DNA of 64,000 nucleotides from Acidiferrobacter thiooxydans (GCF_003333315.1 NZ_PSYR01000001.1:584501-648500); one strand, 5' to 3'. Shown: positions 18,044 to 26,851, counted from the stretch's first letter. Numbers and translations are program-made. The notes: generated by a model not told the origin, from the sequence alone.

Positions 18044-18701
18044 TCAAGGGGTTTCCTGGGTGGCTAGGGATTGAAACCACTCCAGTACCCGGTGGACCAG
18101 GGTATATGGGTTATGGTCGTTCATGGCGGCGCGGCCTTCAAGCCAACGGGCATTGTCCATAGCTGAATTGATCTGCCCCATGAGGCCTTGGACTATCCCG
18201 GCATCCGCCTTCTTGTAGCCCCCGATCATCGCACGCAGGCGGCCGATAACGGCGTCGCAGTCGGGGGCTGGGGCGTCCGTTCGTTCGTAATGCAGCAGTA
18301 CCCAGACCTCAAAGCAGGGGATCGAAATCGCTTCCTTGCTTGATGGGCAGCGGTCTCTTCTGTCGGCTGGCTAGGTCGCGAATTTTCTCGCGTGCCCGCT
18401 CAAAGCTCTCATGATGATCGCGGTCAAAAACACAATAGATCCGATCGTAGCCCCCAGGCTCCCGCGCTTTTTCTTCCGCATAGTTGACCACGCTGATAGG
18501 GGTGGACCCTTTCGTATCCTCGGCTATGACAATCTCCGCTGTGGTGAGCCCGTAGTGCATCCGAAGAGCCTTGAAATACTCTTGTTCCGTCTCGCCTTCA
18601 CAGACAATAAGCGTGATGGATCGAGGCGCCTTGTGCCCGGGCCGACGGCGAAACGACCGCGGTTCCGCTCGGGGGAAATCCGCGGTCGCGCCACGCCTCA
18701 C
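18044..18701 (-). pseudogene. RloB-like TOPRIM-type nuclease of an RloAB/AbiL defence pair, frameshifted
   Basis: From the ATG at 18701 the protein reads RSITLIVCEGETEQEYFKAL and YDRIYCVFDRDHHESF, the acidic TOPRIM-like motifs of the RloB family. It then meets a stop at about 18309. Shifting frame at 18335-18341 gives AISIPCFEVWVLLHYERTD, the conserved RloB continuation. This stays open to 18044 with the helical C-terminus MIGGYKKADAGIVQGLMGQ. Combined length (about 218 residues) is normal. The shift needs one base removed or two added and is not in a homopolymer, so a real inactivating mutation is possible. It overlaps rloA by 4 bp. Confidence 0.75.
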
Positions 18702-20002
18702 GCCTCCAGACGGCCAACGAAGGGGATCGCGCCATAACGTCCTTTTAGGTAACCGCGCTCCAGGGCTTCCTCCTTGCGGGGCGAATAATCGAGCAACGAG
18801 TAGAAATGAGAGGACCGCGCGGCATCCTTTTCCACAAACCAGATTTGGTCGCGCCGTAGCAAACCCGCGTCGAGGAGCGTCGCATCGTGGGTGGTAAAAA
18901 TGAGCTGGGCGTTTTTCTGGTTGGTCCGGCCCTGGAAAAGGCCCACCAGGAAACGCGTCATATGGGGATGCAGACTGCGGTCCAATTCATCGACAAAAAG
19001 GGTCGCCCCGGACTCCAAGGCGCGCAACCACCCTCCCGTGAATTCGAATAACTTCCGCGTACCATCGGACTCGTCGGCCATATCGATGGCCACTTCTTCG
19101 GAGGAATCCGGGTGCTTGTGCCACGCCAGCACGCGCAGACGTTTAGGGGCGGGCGGGGAGACACCGGGCGGGATATTGAGTCGCTCCGCGACGCCGTAGG
19201 GTCCGATTCCGGGGAGCCCGGTCGAAAGGGAGGGGGAGGGATCTTCCTCCAAGATCTCGAGTCGGTCGATACCCGCGCCGGCGGCCCGCATAAACTGCAT
19301 GATCCGCTCTTTCCCGCCGTCCTTTCGAAGCAGCTGGAGACTCAGGAATGGGTTCAGGTCCTGGCCCGTACCGGGGCGCAACACGATCAGTTTTTGGGTT
19401 AACCACAGGAAGGCGGGTTTGAGCTGTTCGTTATTCAGCTGGATCGCCGTCGACAGAAACAGGGCGTTAGGGCGGGTGAACTCCTGCCAGACCTTGCGCT
19501 CCGCCCGCTCCGCCTTGAAATGCGGACCAAACCACCAGTCATAGGTCGCGCTCGCGGGCACAAAGACGCGCTCAAACCACCGCTGGGAACGCCCACGGGG
19601 AGACGCCACCAGCCATTCCTTGTGTACGCGCTCGGCGCTGACCGCACACCCATAGTGATACCGGACCCCGTCATCATCCACGAAGAGTATCTCGAACTCC
19701 GAGGGCTGGGCCGCGGACACGGGCGAAAGCAGAAAGGGTGTCACGGGTAGGCGCAGTCCTTCCTGGCCCCCGGTGGCCGAATTCTGGATAAGGTGCCGCA
19801 CCGTTTCTACCGCCCGCAAGAGATTGCTCTTACCGGCGGCGTTGGGCCCATAGATGACGGCTGAGCGTAGTAACCGCAAACCCTCCCGCGGACCCGTGCT
19901 GACGTTTTGCGGGAGGTGTTTCGCGTCCGGGCTTGCCGTCAGACTCAGCGTCTGACGCTCGCGGATGGATCGGAAATTGGTGACGCTAAACTCGATCAAC
20001 AT
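18698..20002 (-). CDS. RloA-like AAA/ABC-type ATPase of an RloAB/AbiL defence pair
   Basis: 434 residues beginning MLIEFSVTNFRSIRERQTLSL, the usual start of this OLD/RecF-like ATPase group; an ATG 18 bases further upstream is an alternative. Walker A is VIYGPNAAGKSNLLRA at about residue 50. Walker B is ATLFVDELDRSLHPHMTRFL near residue 340, with the switch motif IFTTHDATLLD. RloA/RloB pairs are found in defence islands; the AbiL system of lactococci pairs an ATPase with an RloB-type effector. The gene appears intact while its partner is frameshifted. Confidence 0.8.
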   Translation of the reverse strand: MLIEFSVTNFRSIRERQTLSLTASPDAKHLPQNVSTGPREGLRLLRSAVIYGPNAAGKSNLLRAVETVRHLIQNSATGGQEGLRLPVTPFLLSPVSAAQPSEFEILFVDDDGVRYHYGCAVSAERVHKEWLVASPRGRSQRWFERVFVPASATYDWWFGPHFKAERAERKVWQEFTRPNALFLSTAIQLNNEQLKPAFLWLTQKLIVLRPGTGQDLNPFLSLQLLRKDGGKERIMQFMRAAGAGIDRLEILEEDPSPSLSTGLPGIGPYGVAERLNIPPGVSPPAPKRLRVLAWHKHPDSSEEVAIDMADESDGTRKLFEFTGGWLRALESGATLFVDELDRSLHPHMTRFLVGLFQGRTNQKNAQLIFTTHDATLLDAGLLRRDQIWFVEKDAARSSHFYSLLDYSPRKEEALERGYLKGRYGAIPFVGRLEA

Positions 20003-20643
20003 GGCGGAACGCCCACTCAATGCGAAATTTATATGCGATATTCACGCATAACACGCAAATATACAAGATTAATCTGTTATACAGCGGTGTCTCGCCCGCA
20101 CTTAACGCCTTGAGGCGGGGCTCCCTTATGATTCCGCGGCCCCCTGTTTTCAGATTCCCGATCAACGGGCAACACGCAGAATCAATGGGGCGCCTGTGTC
20201 CTGCCCAGCAACTCGCTGAAGTCATAATTTACGCTCGTCACCCCAAAATCCGGCTCGCGCTGAAACGGTTGGCGCAGATAATGGACACGGTGCGTGTCAT
20301 CACTTGTGAACTCGACGATAGCGAGAATGAAGTCCTCGGGCTTATTGAGGGAATAGAGGATCTCATTGCGGGTCACCGTTACGGTGGAGGCGCCCGCGAT
20401 ACGGTCCTTCACCTCGATAAAGCGCAGTTTGCCCGTGCCCGGGACCCGGCTTTCGATATCGTAACCCAATCGCTCGAATTCACGATCGGTCGGCATAAAG
20501 CCCAAGCCCCGTTCGATCTCCATGACAATCGCCCGCGCCCGGGCGGCCGAGGCCTGGGTATCCGCAGGTGCGGCGGCCGAAGTGGGCGCCTGGACGCCGC
20601 GACGGGATCCTGGCACACTGACCCCGCTCCAATACGGGGAAAT

Positions 20644-20688
20644 GGCGCAGTCCCGTTCTCACCGCCAAGTTCGAATCGGGACTGCGCC
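20644..20688. repeat. 12-bp perfect inverted repeat inside the interrupted helicase remnant
   Basis: GGCGCAGTCCCG at 20644-20655 pairs exactly with CGGGACTGCGCC at 20677-20688 around a 21-base loop. It sits within the roughly 350-bp stretch that separates the two helicase fragments, so it may belong to a small inserted element. Confidence 0.6.
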
Positions 20689-20840
20689 GGCTCTCTTACC
20701 AGCCGTCCTTCTACGCTTCCTCATAACCGTTGTCACGAAGAATCCCTCCGTCTTTGCACGGCTTGTAACGGCTGGGCGTTCGCACCCCGATCCTGGGGTG
20801 CCTGATCTCTTTTTTGCGAAGACTTCCTACAAAACCCCCA

Positions 20841-20970
20841 AGGCGATCACCACCGTCGACCCTCAGCCATCACAGCCCGGACAAGACCCTCCAAACCCGT
20901 TCCCTCAAGGAACGCTTTCCTGATAAATCCGCGTAACCATCCAAAAAGACGCGGATCTTGGTGATCGCCT
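20841..20970. repeat. 11-bp perfect inverted repeat bounding a 130-bp segment
   Basis: AGGCGATCACC at 20841-20851 is the exact reverse complement of GGTGATCGCCT at 20960-20970. The right end lies at the point where the helicase reading ends with a stop. The segment could be a miniature inverted-repeat element or the terminal part of a larger insertion. No flanking target duplication was evident by eye. Confidence 0.45.
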
Positions 20971-21199
20971 ACACCTGACCGGCCATGACCAGAAGGAGGC
21001 CTTGCGGTACCACCAAAAGACCTCCCAGAACGACCGGCGGCAAGGGTGAGAGTTGGGCCTCGAGGGCAAGCTCTGTGAGCCGCTTCTGCAGGCGGGCCTG
21101 CAGCGAGGAGGTTATGGTTGACCCACAAATTGTGGCCGCACCAGAACCAAAAACCCCACAGCCATGCCGCGGCCGAGTCCAGCAAGGCGAACCCGGGAC

Positions 21200-22369
21200 T
21201 TATTTTTCGTGTGCCTTTACCCATGCGTAAGCCAACGCTTGGGCCTGGGCGATTTGTGGCGCGGGCATGGAAAACGACAGCCGCTTGATGTCACTGGAGG
21301 CTGTCGAGTAGATTTTGCTCCCTGGTTTCGTTGCGCTTTTGGCTAATGCGAACCACTTATAGGCTTGCACGTAGTTTTTCGGGACGCCCTGGCCAAGATT
21401 GTAGGAGGTGCCCATCACAACCTCAGCCGGTGCGTATCCTTGAGCCGCTGCCTTGCGGTACCAATACATGGCCTTCTGGTCGTTCCGATGAACACCTTGG
21501 CCGAAATTGTAAGCGCGACCCACACGAAACTCAGCCAGCGCGTATCCTTGGATCGCCGCCTTACGGTACCAGTCGAGAGCCTTCTGGAAGTTTTTAGGTG
21601 CACCATCACCGTCGCGGTAAATCATACCCATTAAAATATCAGCGGCTGCATTCCCTTGAGCCCCCGCCTTGCGGTACCAATACGCGGCCTTCTGATCGTT
21701 CTGAGGGACACCCAGACCAATAATGTAAACGAGGCCCATATTAAGCTCGGCCTTTATGAGGCCTTGGCTTGCCGCCTTACGATACCAGTACACGGCCTTC
21801 TCGAAGCTCTGAGGCACACCTTGGCCTCGGTAGTAGGCGCGACCCACACCAAAATCAGCCCGCGCGAATCCTTGAATCGCCGCCTTGCGGTACCAGTACA
21901 CGGCCTTCCGGAAGTTCTGAGGGATACCTTTGCCTCTGTAGTAAGCGCCACCCATGCTGTCCTCGGCCGGTGCGTATCCTTGAATCGCCGCCTTGCGGGT
22001 CCAATACACGGCCTTATGGTTGCTCTGAGGGACACCCTTGCCTCTGTAGTAGGCGGCACCCATGTCGTCCTCGGCCGGCGCATATCCCTGAGTTGCCGCT
22101 TTTCGCCACCAATATACGGCTTTCTGGTCGTTCTGAGGAACGCCCTGGCCCATGTGGTAAGCGAGACCCATATTGTCCTCAGCCGCCTCATATCCTTGAA
22201 TCGCCGCCTTGCGGTACCAGTACACGGCCTTCGCGAAGCTCTGAGGGACACCCTTGCCTTTGTAGTAAGCGAAGCCCCTAATATTCTCAGCCTTTGGCGT
22301 CATTGCGCCATAGCAAGCCGATACCAGCATTACGGATGTAACCAAACCCCGCCATTTACAAGGTCCCAT
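21200..22369 (-). CDS. Sel1-repeat lipoprotein
   Basis: 389 residues. The N-terminus (WRGLVTSVMLVSAC) is a short lipoprotein signal with a possible lipid-accepting Cys near residue 19. About nine Sel1-like repeats of 36 residues follow, each of the form AVYWYRKAAIQGYAPAEDNMG followed by AYYRGKGVPQ. The repeats are also similar at DNA level, spaced 108 bp. The C-terminus changes to VQAYKWFALAKSATKPG. Sel1 proteins are alpha-solenoid scaffolds for protein contacts; the partner is unknown. The repeats make recombination or mis-assembly possible. Confidence 0.85.
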   Translation of the reverse strand: MGPCKWRGLVTSVMLVSACYGAMTPKAENIRGFAYYKGKGVPQSFAKAVYWYRKAAIQGYEAAEDNMGLAYHMGQGVPQNDQKAVYWWRKAATQGYAPAEDDMGAAYYRGKGVPQSNHKAVYWTRKAAIQGYAPAEDSMGGAYYRGKGIPQNFRKAVYWYRKAAIQGFARADFGVGRAYYRGQGVPQSFEKAVYWYRKAASQGLIKAELNMGLVYIIGLGVPQNDQKAAYWYRKAGAQGNAAADILMGMIYRDGDGAPKNFQKALDWYRKAAIQGYALAEFRVGRAYNFGQGVHRNDQKAMYWYRKAAAQGYAPAEVVMGTSYNLGQGVPKNYVQAYKWFALAKSATKPGSKIYSTASSDIKRLSFSMPAPQIAQAQALAYAWVKAHEK

Positions 22370-22615
22370 AAAACCTCCCTTATTATTGTGTTCGGTATTA
22401 AATGATTCGATTATGGCAGCGAGTCAAGGGAATGGGGGGAGCGCGCAGCGCATACAGTAACAGCTCGTGTGGGAAATACAGAATATTCAAGGACATAAGG
22501 TTTCCGTGAAAACTGATGGCCACTGACGGGAAAATAATAGGCGAAAAAAGGCGATTATCCACAGTAGCGCGCAAAAGATCGGCCAGGGATAGTCTCGGGC
22601 CTTCCCCCTATACCC

Positions 22616-22851
22616 GACCTGCCATTCATTAACGACGCTGAAGATCTGGGCGTTGCCCTTCGCGCAGTACGCACCCACTCAGGTATGACGTTCGAAGAAG
22701 CGGCGCTGGTCATCGGTGTGTGCAAAACACCATGCAGAACCTTGAGCGTGGCACCGGTACGGTATTGCTCGCGCTGGCGATCGAGGTCGCCAACAGGCTT
22801 GGTCTTCGTCTGACGTGGCAAAAACCTGCGGGTCCTCCTTATGGGGCTTGA
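22616..22851 (+). pseudogene. HipB-like antitoxin remnant (HTH), frameshifted
   Basis: The frame reads FINDAEDLGVALRAVRTHSG then MTFEEAALVIGVCK, the start of an HTH of the HipB type. It then shifts at a run of four A (22724-22727 region). With one more A the next residues are NTMQNLERGTGTVLLAL and IEVANRLGLRLTWQKP, the normal HipB continuation, up to a TGA that overlaps the hipA start. No clear start codon is seen in the usual place, so the 5' limit is approximate. Confidence 0.55.
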
Positions 22852-24265
22852 GGTCTGGTTGGACATGCGCTCGCGGGCCGGCTGACACGCGACGCGCAAG
22901 CCGATGGCGTCGTGTTTGACTACGATGCCTCCTGGCTGGCACGGCCAGATTCGTGCCCGCTCAGCCCGATGTTGCTAATGCGGTCGGCCGCTCGACGAGC
23001 GCGCACGCCGTGCAGGTGCGCCGCCTTTTCGAGAACCTGCTACCCCAGGGGCAGGCGCTTGACGACGCCGTGCAGGCGCTCAAGATTAGCAAATCGAATC
23101 TTGCCGGCCTACTGGTCGGGCTTGGCCGGGAAACGGCCGGCGCAATCCGACTGGTAGTGGCCGGGGCCCCAACGTCAGACCGGGATGAAAAGCGACGAGT
23201 GCCGGCCGTCGAGTGGTCGGAGCGGATTTGTCAGCGAGCCGGCCAGCCGTTTTCGGTGTGGGACGGGAAGGTACGCCCGTCGATCGCAGGCTACTAGGGC
23301 AAGATTGCGCTGCTGGTCGAAGGCAATCCACTGGTACCTGGCCGAAGCGCCGAACCTGGCCTCGACACACATCCTGAAGTCCAAGCCGGTACGGCTATCG
23401 CCAGCCGGGCTGACCGGCGACGAGTTTGTCTGCATGCGGCTCGCCCATGTGGTCGGCCTGCCGGTGGCCCCGGTCGCGTTACATCATGTTGCGGAGCCGG
23501 TGTTGCTCATAGAGCGATTCGACCGACGGCGCCAGGATCACGCGATCCGACGTGTACACACAATCGACGGTCGCCAGTTGTTTGGCCTGCCTGTTGCGCA
23601 CCAGTATGAGCGCATCTATGGTGGCGGACGCGATGTGAAGCATATTCGCGATGGCGCCTCTTTGCCCCGTGTTATCCATACGGCAGATCGTACAGCGAAT
23701 CCGGCCCGCGAGCGGCTCCATTTGTTGCGCTGGGCGATTTTCAAGGTGTTGATCGGGAATGCCGACGCGCACGCCAAGAATCTGTCATTCCTCATGACGT
23801 CAGGCGGTTGAGTGCTCGCCTCCGCCTACGACCTGGTGTGCAACACGCTCTCTATCGACAACGTCAACCAGGGCCTTGCTATGGCCGTGGGTGACGCGGT
23901 CCTGATCGCGGAAGTGACGGCGCTCGAATGGGTACAGTAACGTCAACCAGGGCCTTGCTATGGCCGTGGGTGACGCGGTCCTGATCGCGGAAGTGACGGC
24001 GCTCGAATGGGTACAGTGTTGCGCAACCACCCACGTGAATGCCGCCCTCATCGTGCGCGAAATCCCGCGCATGATGGGTCGAATGCGAGGCAGCGTAGCC
24101 CAAGTTCAGCAGGACACCTTATCCAGTGACGTCGATCCCGAAGTGACCGACCGCATCAGAACGGTGATCGAGCGCGCGCGCGATCGCCAAGCCGCCATGG
24201 CTCCCGAGATACGGGGCATGCGTCGCACATCGGAAGCCCCCAAACGAGGCGTCATGACGAAGTAG
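22841..24265 (+). pseudogene. HipA-like toxin kinase, heavily decayed
   Basis: Fragments in three frames are colinear with HipA: GRLTRDAQADGVVFDYDASW; VRRLFENLLPQGQALDDAV and SKSNLAGLLVGLGRETAGA; RPSIAGY followed by an in-frame TAG and GKIALLVEGN; NLASTHILKSKPV; CMRLAHVVGLPVAPVALH; LLIERFDRR; LLRWAIFKVLIGNADAHAKNLSF. Several frameshifts and at least one nonsense codon separate them, so it cannot make a working kinase. The final part contains a 79-bp tandem duplication. HipA kinases phosphorylate a tRNA synthetase and cause dormancy when free of HipB. Confidence 0.8.
23860..24017. repeat. Two perfect tandem copies of a 79-bp unit
   Basis: 23860-23938 and 23939-24017 are identical. The unit lies in the 3' part of the hipA relic. 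Because 79 is not a multiple of three, the duplication itself shifts the frame. Confidence 0.95.
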
Positions 24266-24578
24266 GGCGGCGTGATGGCATGACGACGGATGTCGCCGGG
24301 CGACGCCGCACTCACTGGCATGAATAGTATACAACTCGCCAAATCGCTGCCGGTTCACTCGAAATATTGGGTTGTTGTGGTGTCCCGGATGTCTGCAGGC
24401 GATCACCGGGATCCACGTCTTTGGGAGGATGCCGCAAAATCCTGTTCCCGCCCAGGGCGAGCGGGCGGGCTCTCTTCGCTTCCCTCGGCTCAAAAATCAC
24501 GGACCACGCGGATGCGCCTTCTGGAATGTCTCAGATGTTTCCACGGCAGTACACCCTGGCTGTGAGCAGGCACTCTTG
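24266..24578. other. 313-bp gap without a recognised gene
   Basis: Short open frames only, with no family signature on either strand. It lies between the hipA relic and the convergent cupin gene. Confidence 0.4.
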
Positions 24579-25046
24579 TCAGTATGGCCGCCCATCCTTA
24601 TGCGTTAACTGCCAACCGCCATTGAGGAATACGGCCTTCAGGTCGTCGTAAGGGTACGACGTCTCGTCGCCTTCCGTACGGTCGCCGACTTCGAGATAGA
24701 TGACCGGCTCATGGGAACGATTGACGAGTTGATGGGCGACCCCATCGCCGGCCTTGAACCCCACGCAGTCGCCGGGCTCGAGCGCGTATTCCGCTTTATC
24801 AAGAACCAGAGTCGGGGTGCCTTCCAGGATGTACACGAACTCGTCTTGTTTCGAATGGTGATGGAGGAGTGCGGAGACGGCCCCGGGCGCAAGCTCGGTC
24901 AGATTGACACCGAAATTCGTGAGGCCGAAATGGTCGCCTAGTCTTCGTTTCGTCCGCCCCGCGACGCGCGAGGCGAAAGGATGGGGGTAGACCGTCTTCT
25001 TGTTGGGCGGTGGGATTGTGGCGGCGGCCGCTGGTACTGAGGTCAT
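24579..25046 (-). CDS. Cupin-domain protein
   Basis: 155 residues with a single cupin barrel. Metal-ligand motif 1 is LLHHHSKQDEFVYILEG (His, His, Glu) and motif 2 is LEPGDCVGFKAGDGVAHQLVN (His). The C-terminal segment VIYLEVGDRTEGDETSYPYDDL is common in sugar-isomerase-like and other small cupins. The substrate is unknown. It stands alone in the accessory region and looks intact, unlike its neighbours. Confidence 0.85.
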   Translation of the reverse strand: MTSVPAAAATIPPPNKKTVYPHPFASRVAGRTKRRLGDHFGLTNFGVNLTELAPGAVSALLHHHSKQDEFVYILEGTPTLVLDKAEYALEPGDCVGFKAGDGVAHQLVNRSHEPVIYLEVGDRTEGDETSYPYDDLKAVFLNGGWQLTHKDGRPY

Positions 25047-25493
25047 GTCGTTTCCTCCATGCAGACTGAGAGATTGGCGGTAGCTGTTGTCTATTTCGAG
25101 ATGCCCCTGTCGGAACGCAACGCTATCCGCTCCGATAGGGTCGTGCGTGAGGAGGCGGTACGCGCGTTTCGCGGCCCATCAGTAACCCGCGAAACCGGAT
25201 GACCCCATTATGGCAGACCTCAACAACCGGCGTCGGGCCTTTTCCGGGATGCCGGTGCCTTGCCTCCGGCCTGGCGCTGAATCGCAACGGAAACGGACAA
25301 CCCCCGACCGGACTATGGCGATGGCATCCCATCCTGCAACGGCCGTTTCCGCAATATACCCCTCCGTGGCGCGTAAGAAAGGCGGGTCCCGCAGCGGCTC
25401 AGGGACCTTCTGATGGGCCCCGCACCCTTCCGGTGCGAGCGTCCCTCGGGCGTCGGCCGCCCCCCTAACATAACATCTTGGCCCGCATCGCTT
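25047..25493. other. 447-bp gap without a recognised gene
   Basis: The region between the cupin gene's start and the IS110 relic. A minus-strand open stretch crosses it but shows no family pattern. It may contain further decayed mobile-element sequence that I cannot identify. Confidence 0.35.
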
Positions 25494-25721
25494 GGTATCA
25501 GCAAACGCGACGACATGTAGCTGCGCGCACTGCTGATCCATGGGCTGCGGGCCGTGAGTCGGGCCGCGGAGCGCAAGACCCATAGGGACGGCTGGGTCAA
25601 ACGGCTGATGGGCCGGCGCAACAAGAGCGTCGCGACCGTCGCGCGCGCGAGCCAGAATGCCCGTAACGATGTTTTGACAGAGGGAGGCTTGCTACCGATG
25701 GCTTGGGCCATCACGATGTGA
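25494..25721 (+). pseudogene. C-terminal relic of an IS110-family transposase (IS1111-like)
   Basis: The frame reads GISKRDDM, a TAG, then LRALLIHGLRAVSRAAERK, WVKRLMGRRNKSVATVA and RASQNARNDVLTEGG to a TGA at 25719. ISKRGD-x-YLR-x-LLIHGARAV and the RRNKN-x-AAVA-x-ANK-x-AR pattern are the conserved C-terminus of IS110 transposases. The in-frame stop replaces the conserved Tyr. The N-terminal DEDD domain is missing, so it is inactive. Confidence 0.75.
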
Positions 25722-26326
25722 TGGCGATTGGCCACACCGTGATCGCGGAGGCCTGTCTTACCTACCGCGCCTCCAGCACGCCCCTGTCATTAGGCCTCGA
25801 TCAGGGGATTCCATTAAGGGCCTGGGATATCCCTCCTGTAAGGCCTGGATGTAGGACAGCAATCGTGACCTTACTGACTGTCATCACCTGAGGACTGGGC
25901 AAGCAGGGGCCGCCACATATGTGTCATAGAAATGTCACCTGGATTAGCGCATCGATAGGCAAAAGCCCGGAAAGAAGCATGACAATCGGTATGTTGAGAA
26001 AACGCGACATATCTATGGCATATAGGCGACCCGGAGGGTGCGGCGATACTCCGTAGGATATGACGAAGGGTCCTATGGCATGGCATGTCACACGCCCATG
26101 GGTGTCACCAAGTCGCGATAGGGGCATTGGGCATAACGGCAGAGGCGAGTGTTGCCGAATAGCGGAAAAATTGATAAATGACATTCTTGGGTATACCAAT
26201 GAGATCATACTCGCGCAATAAGGACGGGATGCCATAGGATTGATCCACAGGCCTATGACTTATGGGTAGTTATCCGCTACAGATCGGTTTTCGATGTTTT
26301 GCATCGAAACAAAGAAGGATCTGCTC
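25722..26326. other. 605-bp leader region upstream of the hydrogenase operon
   Basis: Noticeably richer in A/T than its surroundings, with no gene. The word TGTCA recurs at 25922, 25933, 26086 and 26104, and CATAGG (26233-26238) is inverted as CCTATG (26252-26257). This is the only sizeable space in which the hydrogenase operon promoter can lie. I looked for a sigma-54 -24/-12 element and did not find a convincing one. Confidence 0.4.
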
Positions 26327-26851
26327 ATGGAGAGCGATGCGGCAGAGGTTGATGCGAGGTCTCGGCCGGCGGAAGGTCGGGTTGTAGTCCTCGGTCTCGG
26401 CAATATCCTCCAGAAGGACGACGGGGTCGGCATCCATGCCTTGCGATGGCTTGGGGCCGATCAGGGCCTTGCCCAAACCGCACACTTTGTCGATGGCGGC
26501 ACCGCTAGCTTTACCCTCCTCGAAACAATAGAGTCCACGGAATCCCTGATCGTTCTGGACGCCGTCGTGTTCGACGGTCGGGCCGGCGATGTGCGCGTGT
26601 TCGAAGGGGCCGATATGGACCGATTGCTATCGCGCCGGCAGGCCGGCAGCGTCCATGAGGTCAGTCTGTCCGAGGTCTTGGACATGGCCCGTTTATGTGA
26701 CGGTCTGCCGGTGCGGCGGGCGCTTATTGGCGTGCGGCCAGGAGAGGTCAGCTGGGGCGATACTTTGAGCGCCCCGGCGCATGCCGCCCTGCCGCGGGTG
26801 GGGGCGGAGGTCCGTCGCCTGCTCCGAGGGTGGTGCAATGGCTCTGTCTAA
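26327..26851 (+). CDS. hupD: Hydrogenase maturation protease
   Basis: 174 residues from ATG 26327, with AAGAAGGAT about 8 bases upstream. The N-terminal VVVLGLGNILQKDDGVGIHALRWL contains the nickel-binding acidic residue of HyaD/HupD proteases. LIVLDAVVFDGRAGDVRVFEG gives the second metal-binding Asp, and VHEVSLSEVLDMARL gives the His. The protease clips the C-terminal tail of the large subunit after nickel insertion. First gene of the hydrogenase operon; overlaps the next gene by 14 bp. Confidence 0.9.
   Translation: MESDAAEVDARSRPAEGRVVVLGLGNILQKDDGVGIHALRWLGADQGLAQTAHFVDGGTASFTLLETIESTESLIVLDAVVFDGRAGDVRVFEGADMDRLLSRRQAGSVHEVSLSEVLDMARLCDGLPVRRALIGVRPGEVSWGDTLSAPAHAALPRVGAEVRRLLRGWCNGSV

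Larger units (their letters stand above)
20182..21115 (-). pseudogene. Broken 3' part of a large helicase gene with a DUF3883 domain
   Basis: Two colinear fragments on the minus strand. The upstream fragment (about 21115-20972) reads LQARLQKRLTELALEAQLSP then LPPVVLGGLLVVPQGLL and hits a stop. This linker pattern is known from SNF2-type helicases just before a DUF3883 domain. The downstream fragment (20616-20182) is a nearly whole DUF3883: MEIERGLGFMPTD, GYDIESRVPGTGKLRFIEVK, TVTRNEILYSLN, DFGVTSVNYDFSELL. About 350 bp of unrelated sequence separate them. The helicase motor itself is gone. Such proteins occur in anti-phage loci. Confidence 0.6.

Noticed and set aside
18044-18229. An independent 61-residue gene after rloB
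   Set aside because: It is in the same frame as the conserved AISIPCFEVW continuation of RloB and forms the C-terminus of that gene.
17807-26326. A tRNA-flanked island with attL/attR repeats
   Set aside because: I looked for another copy of the tRNA-Lys 3' end and an integrase in the region and found neither.
25722-26326. A sigma-54 promoter for the hydrogenase operon
   Set aside because: No GG-N10-GC element with acceptable flanks was seen.
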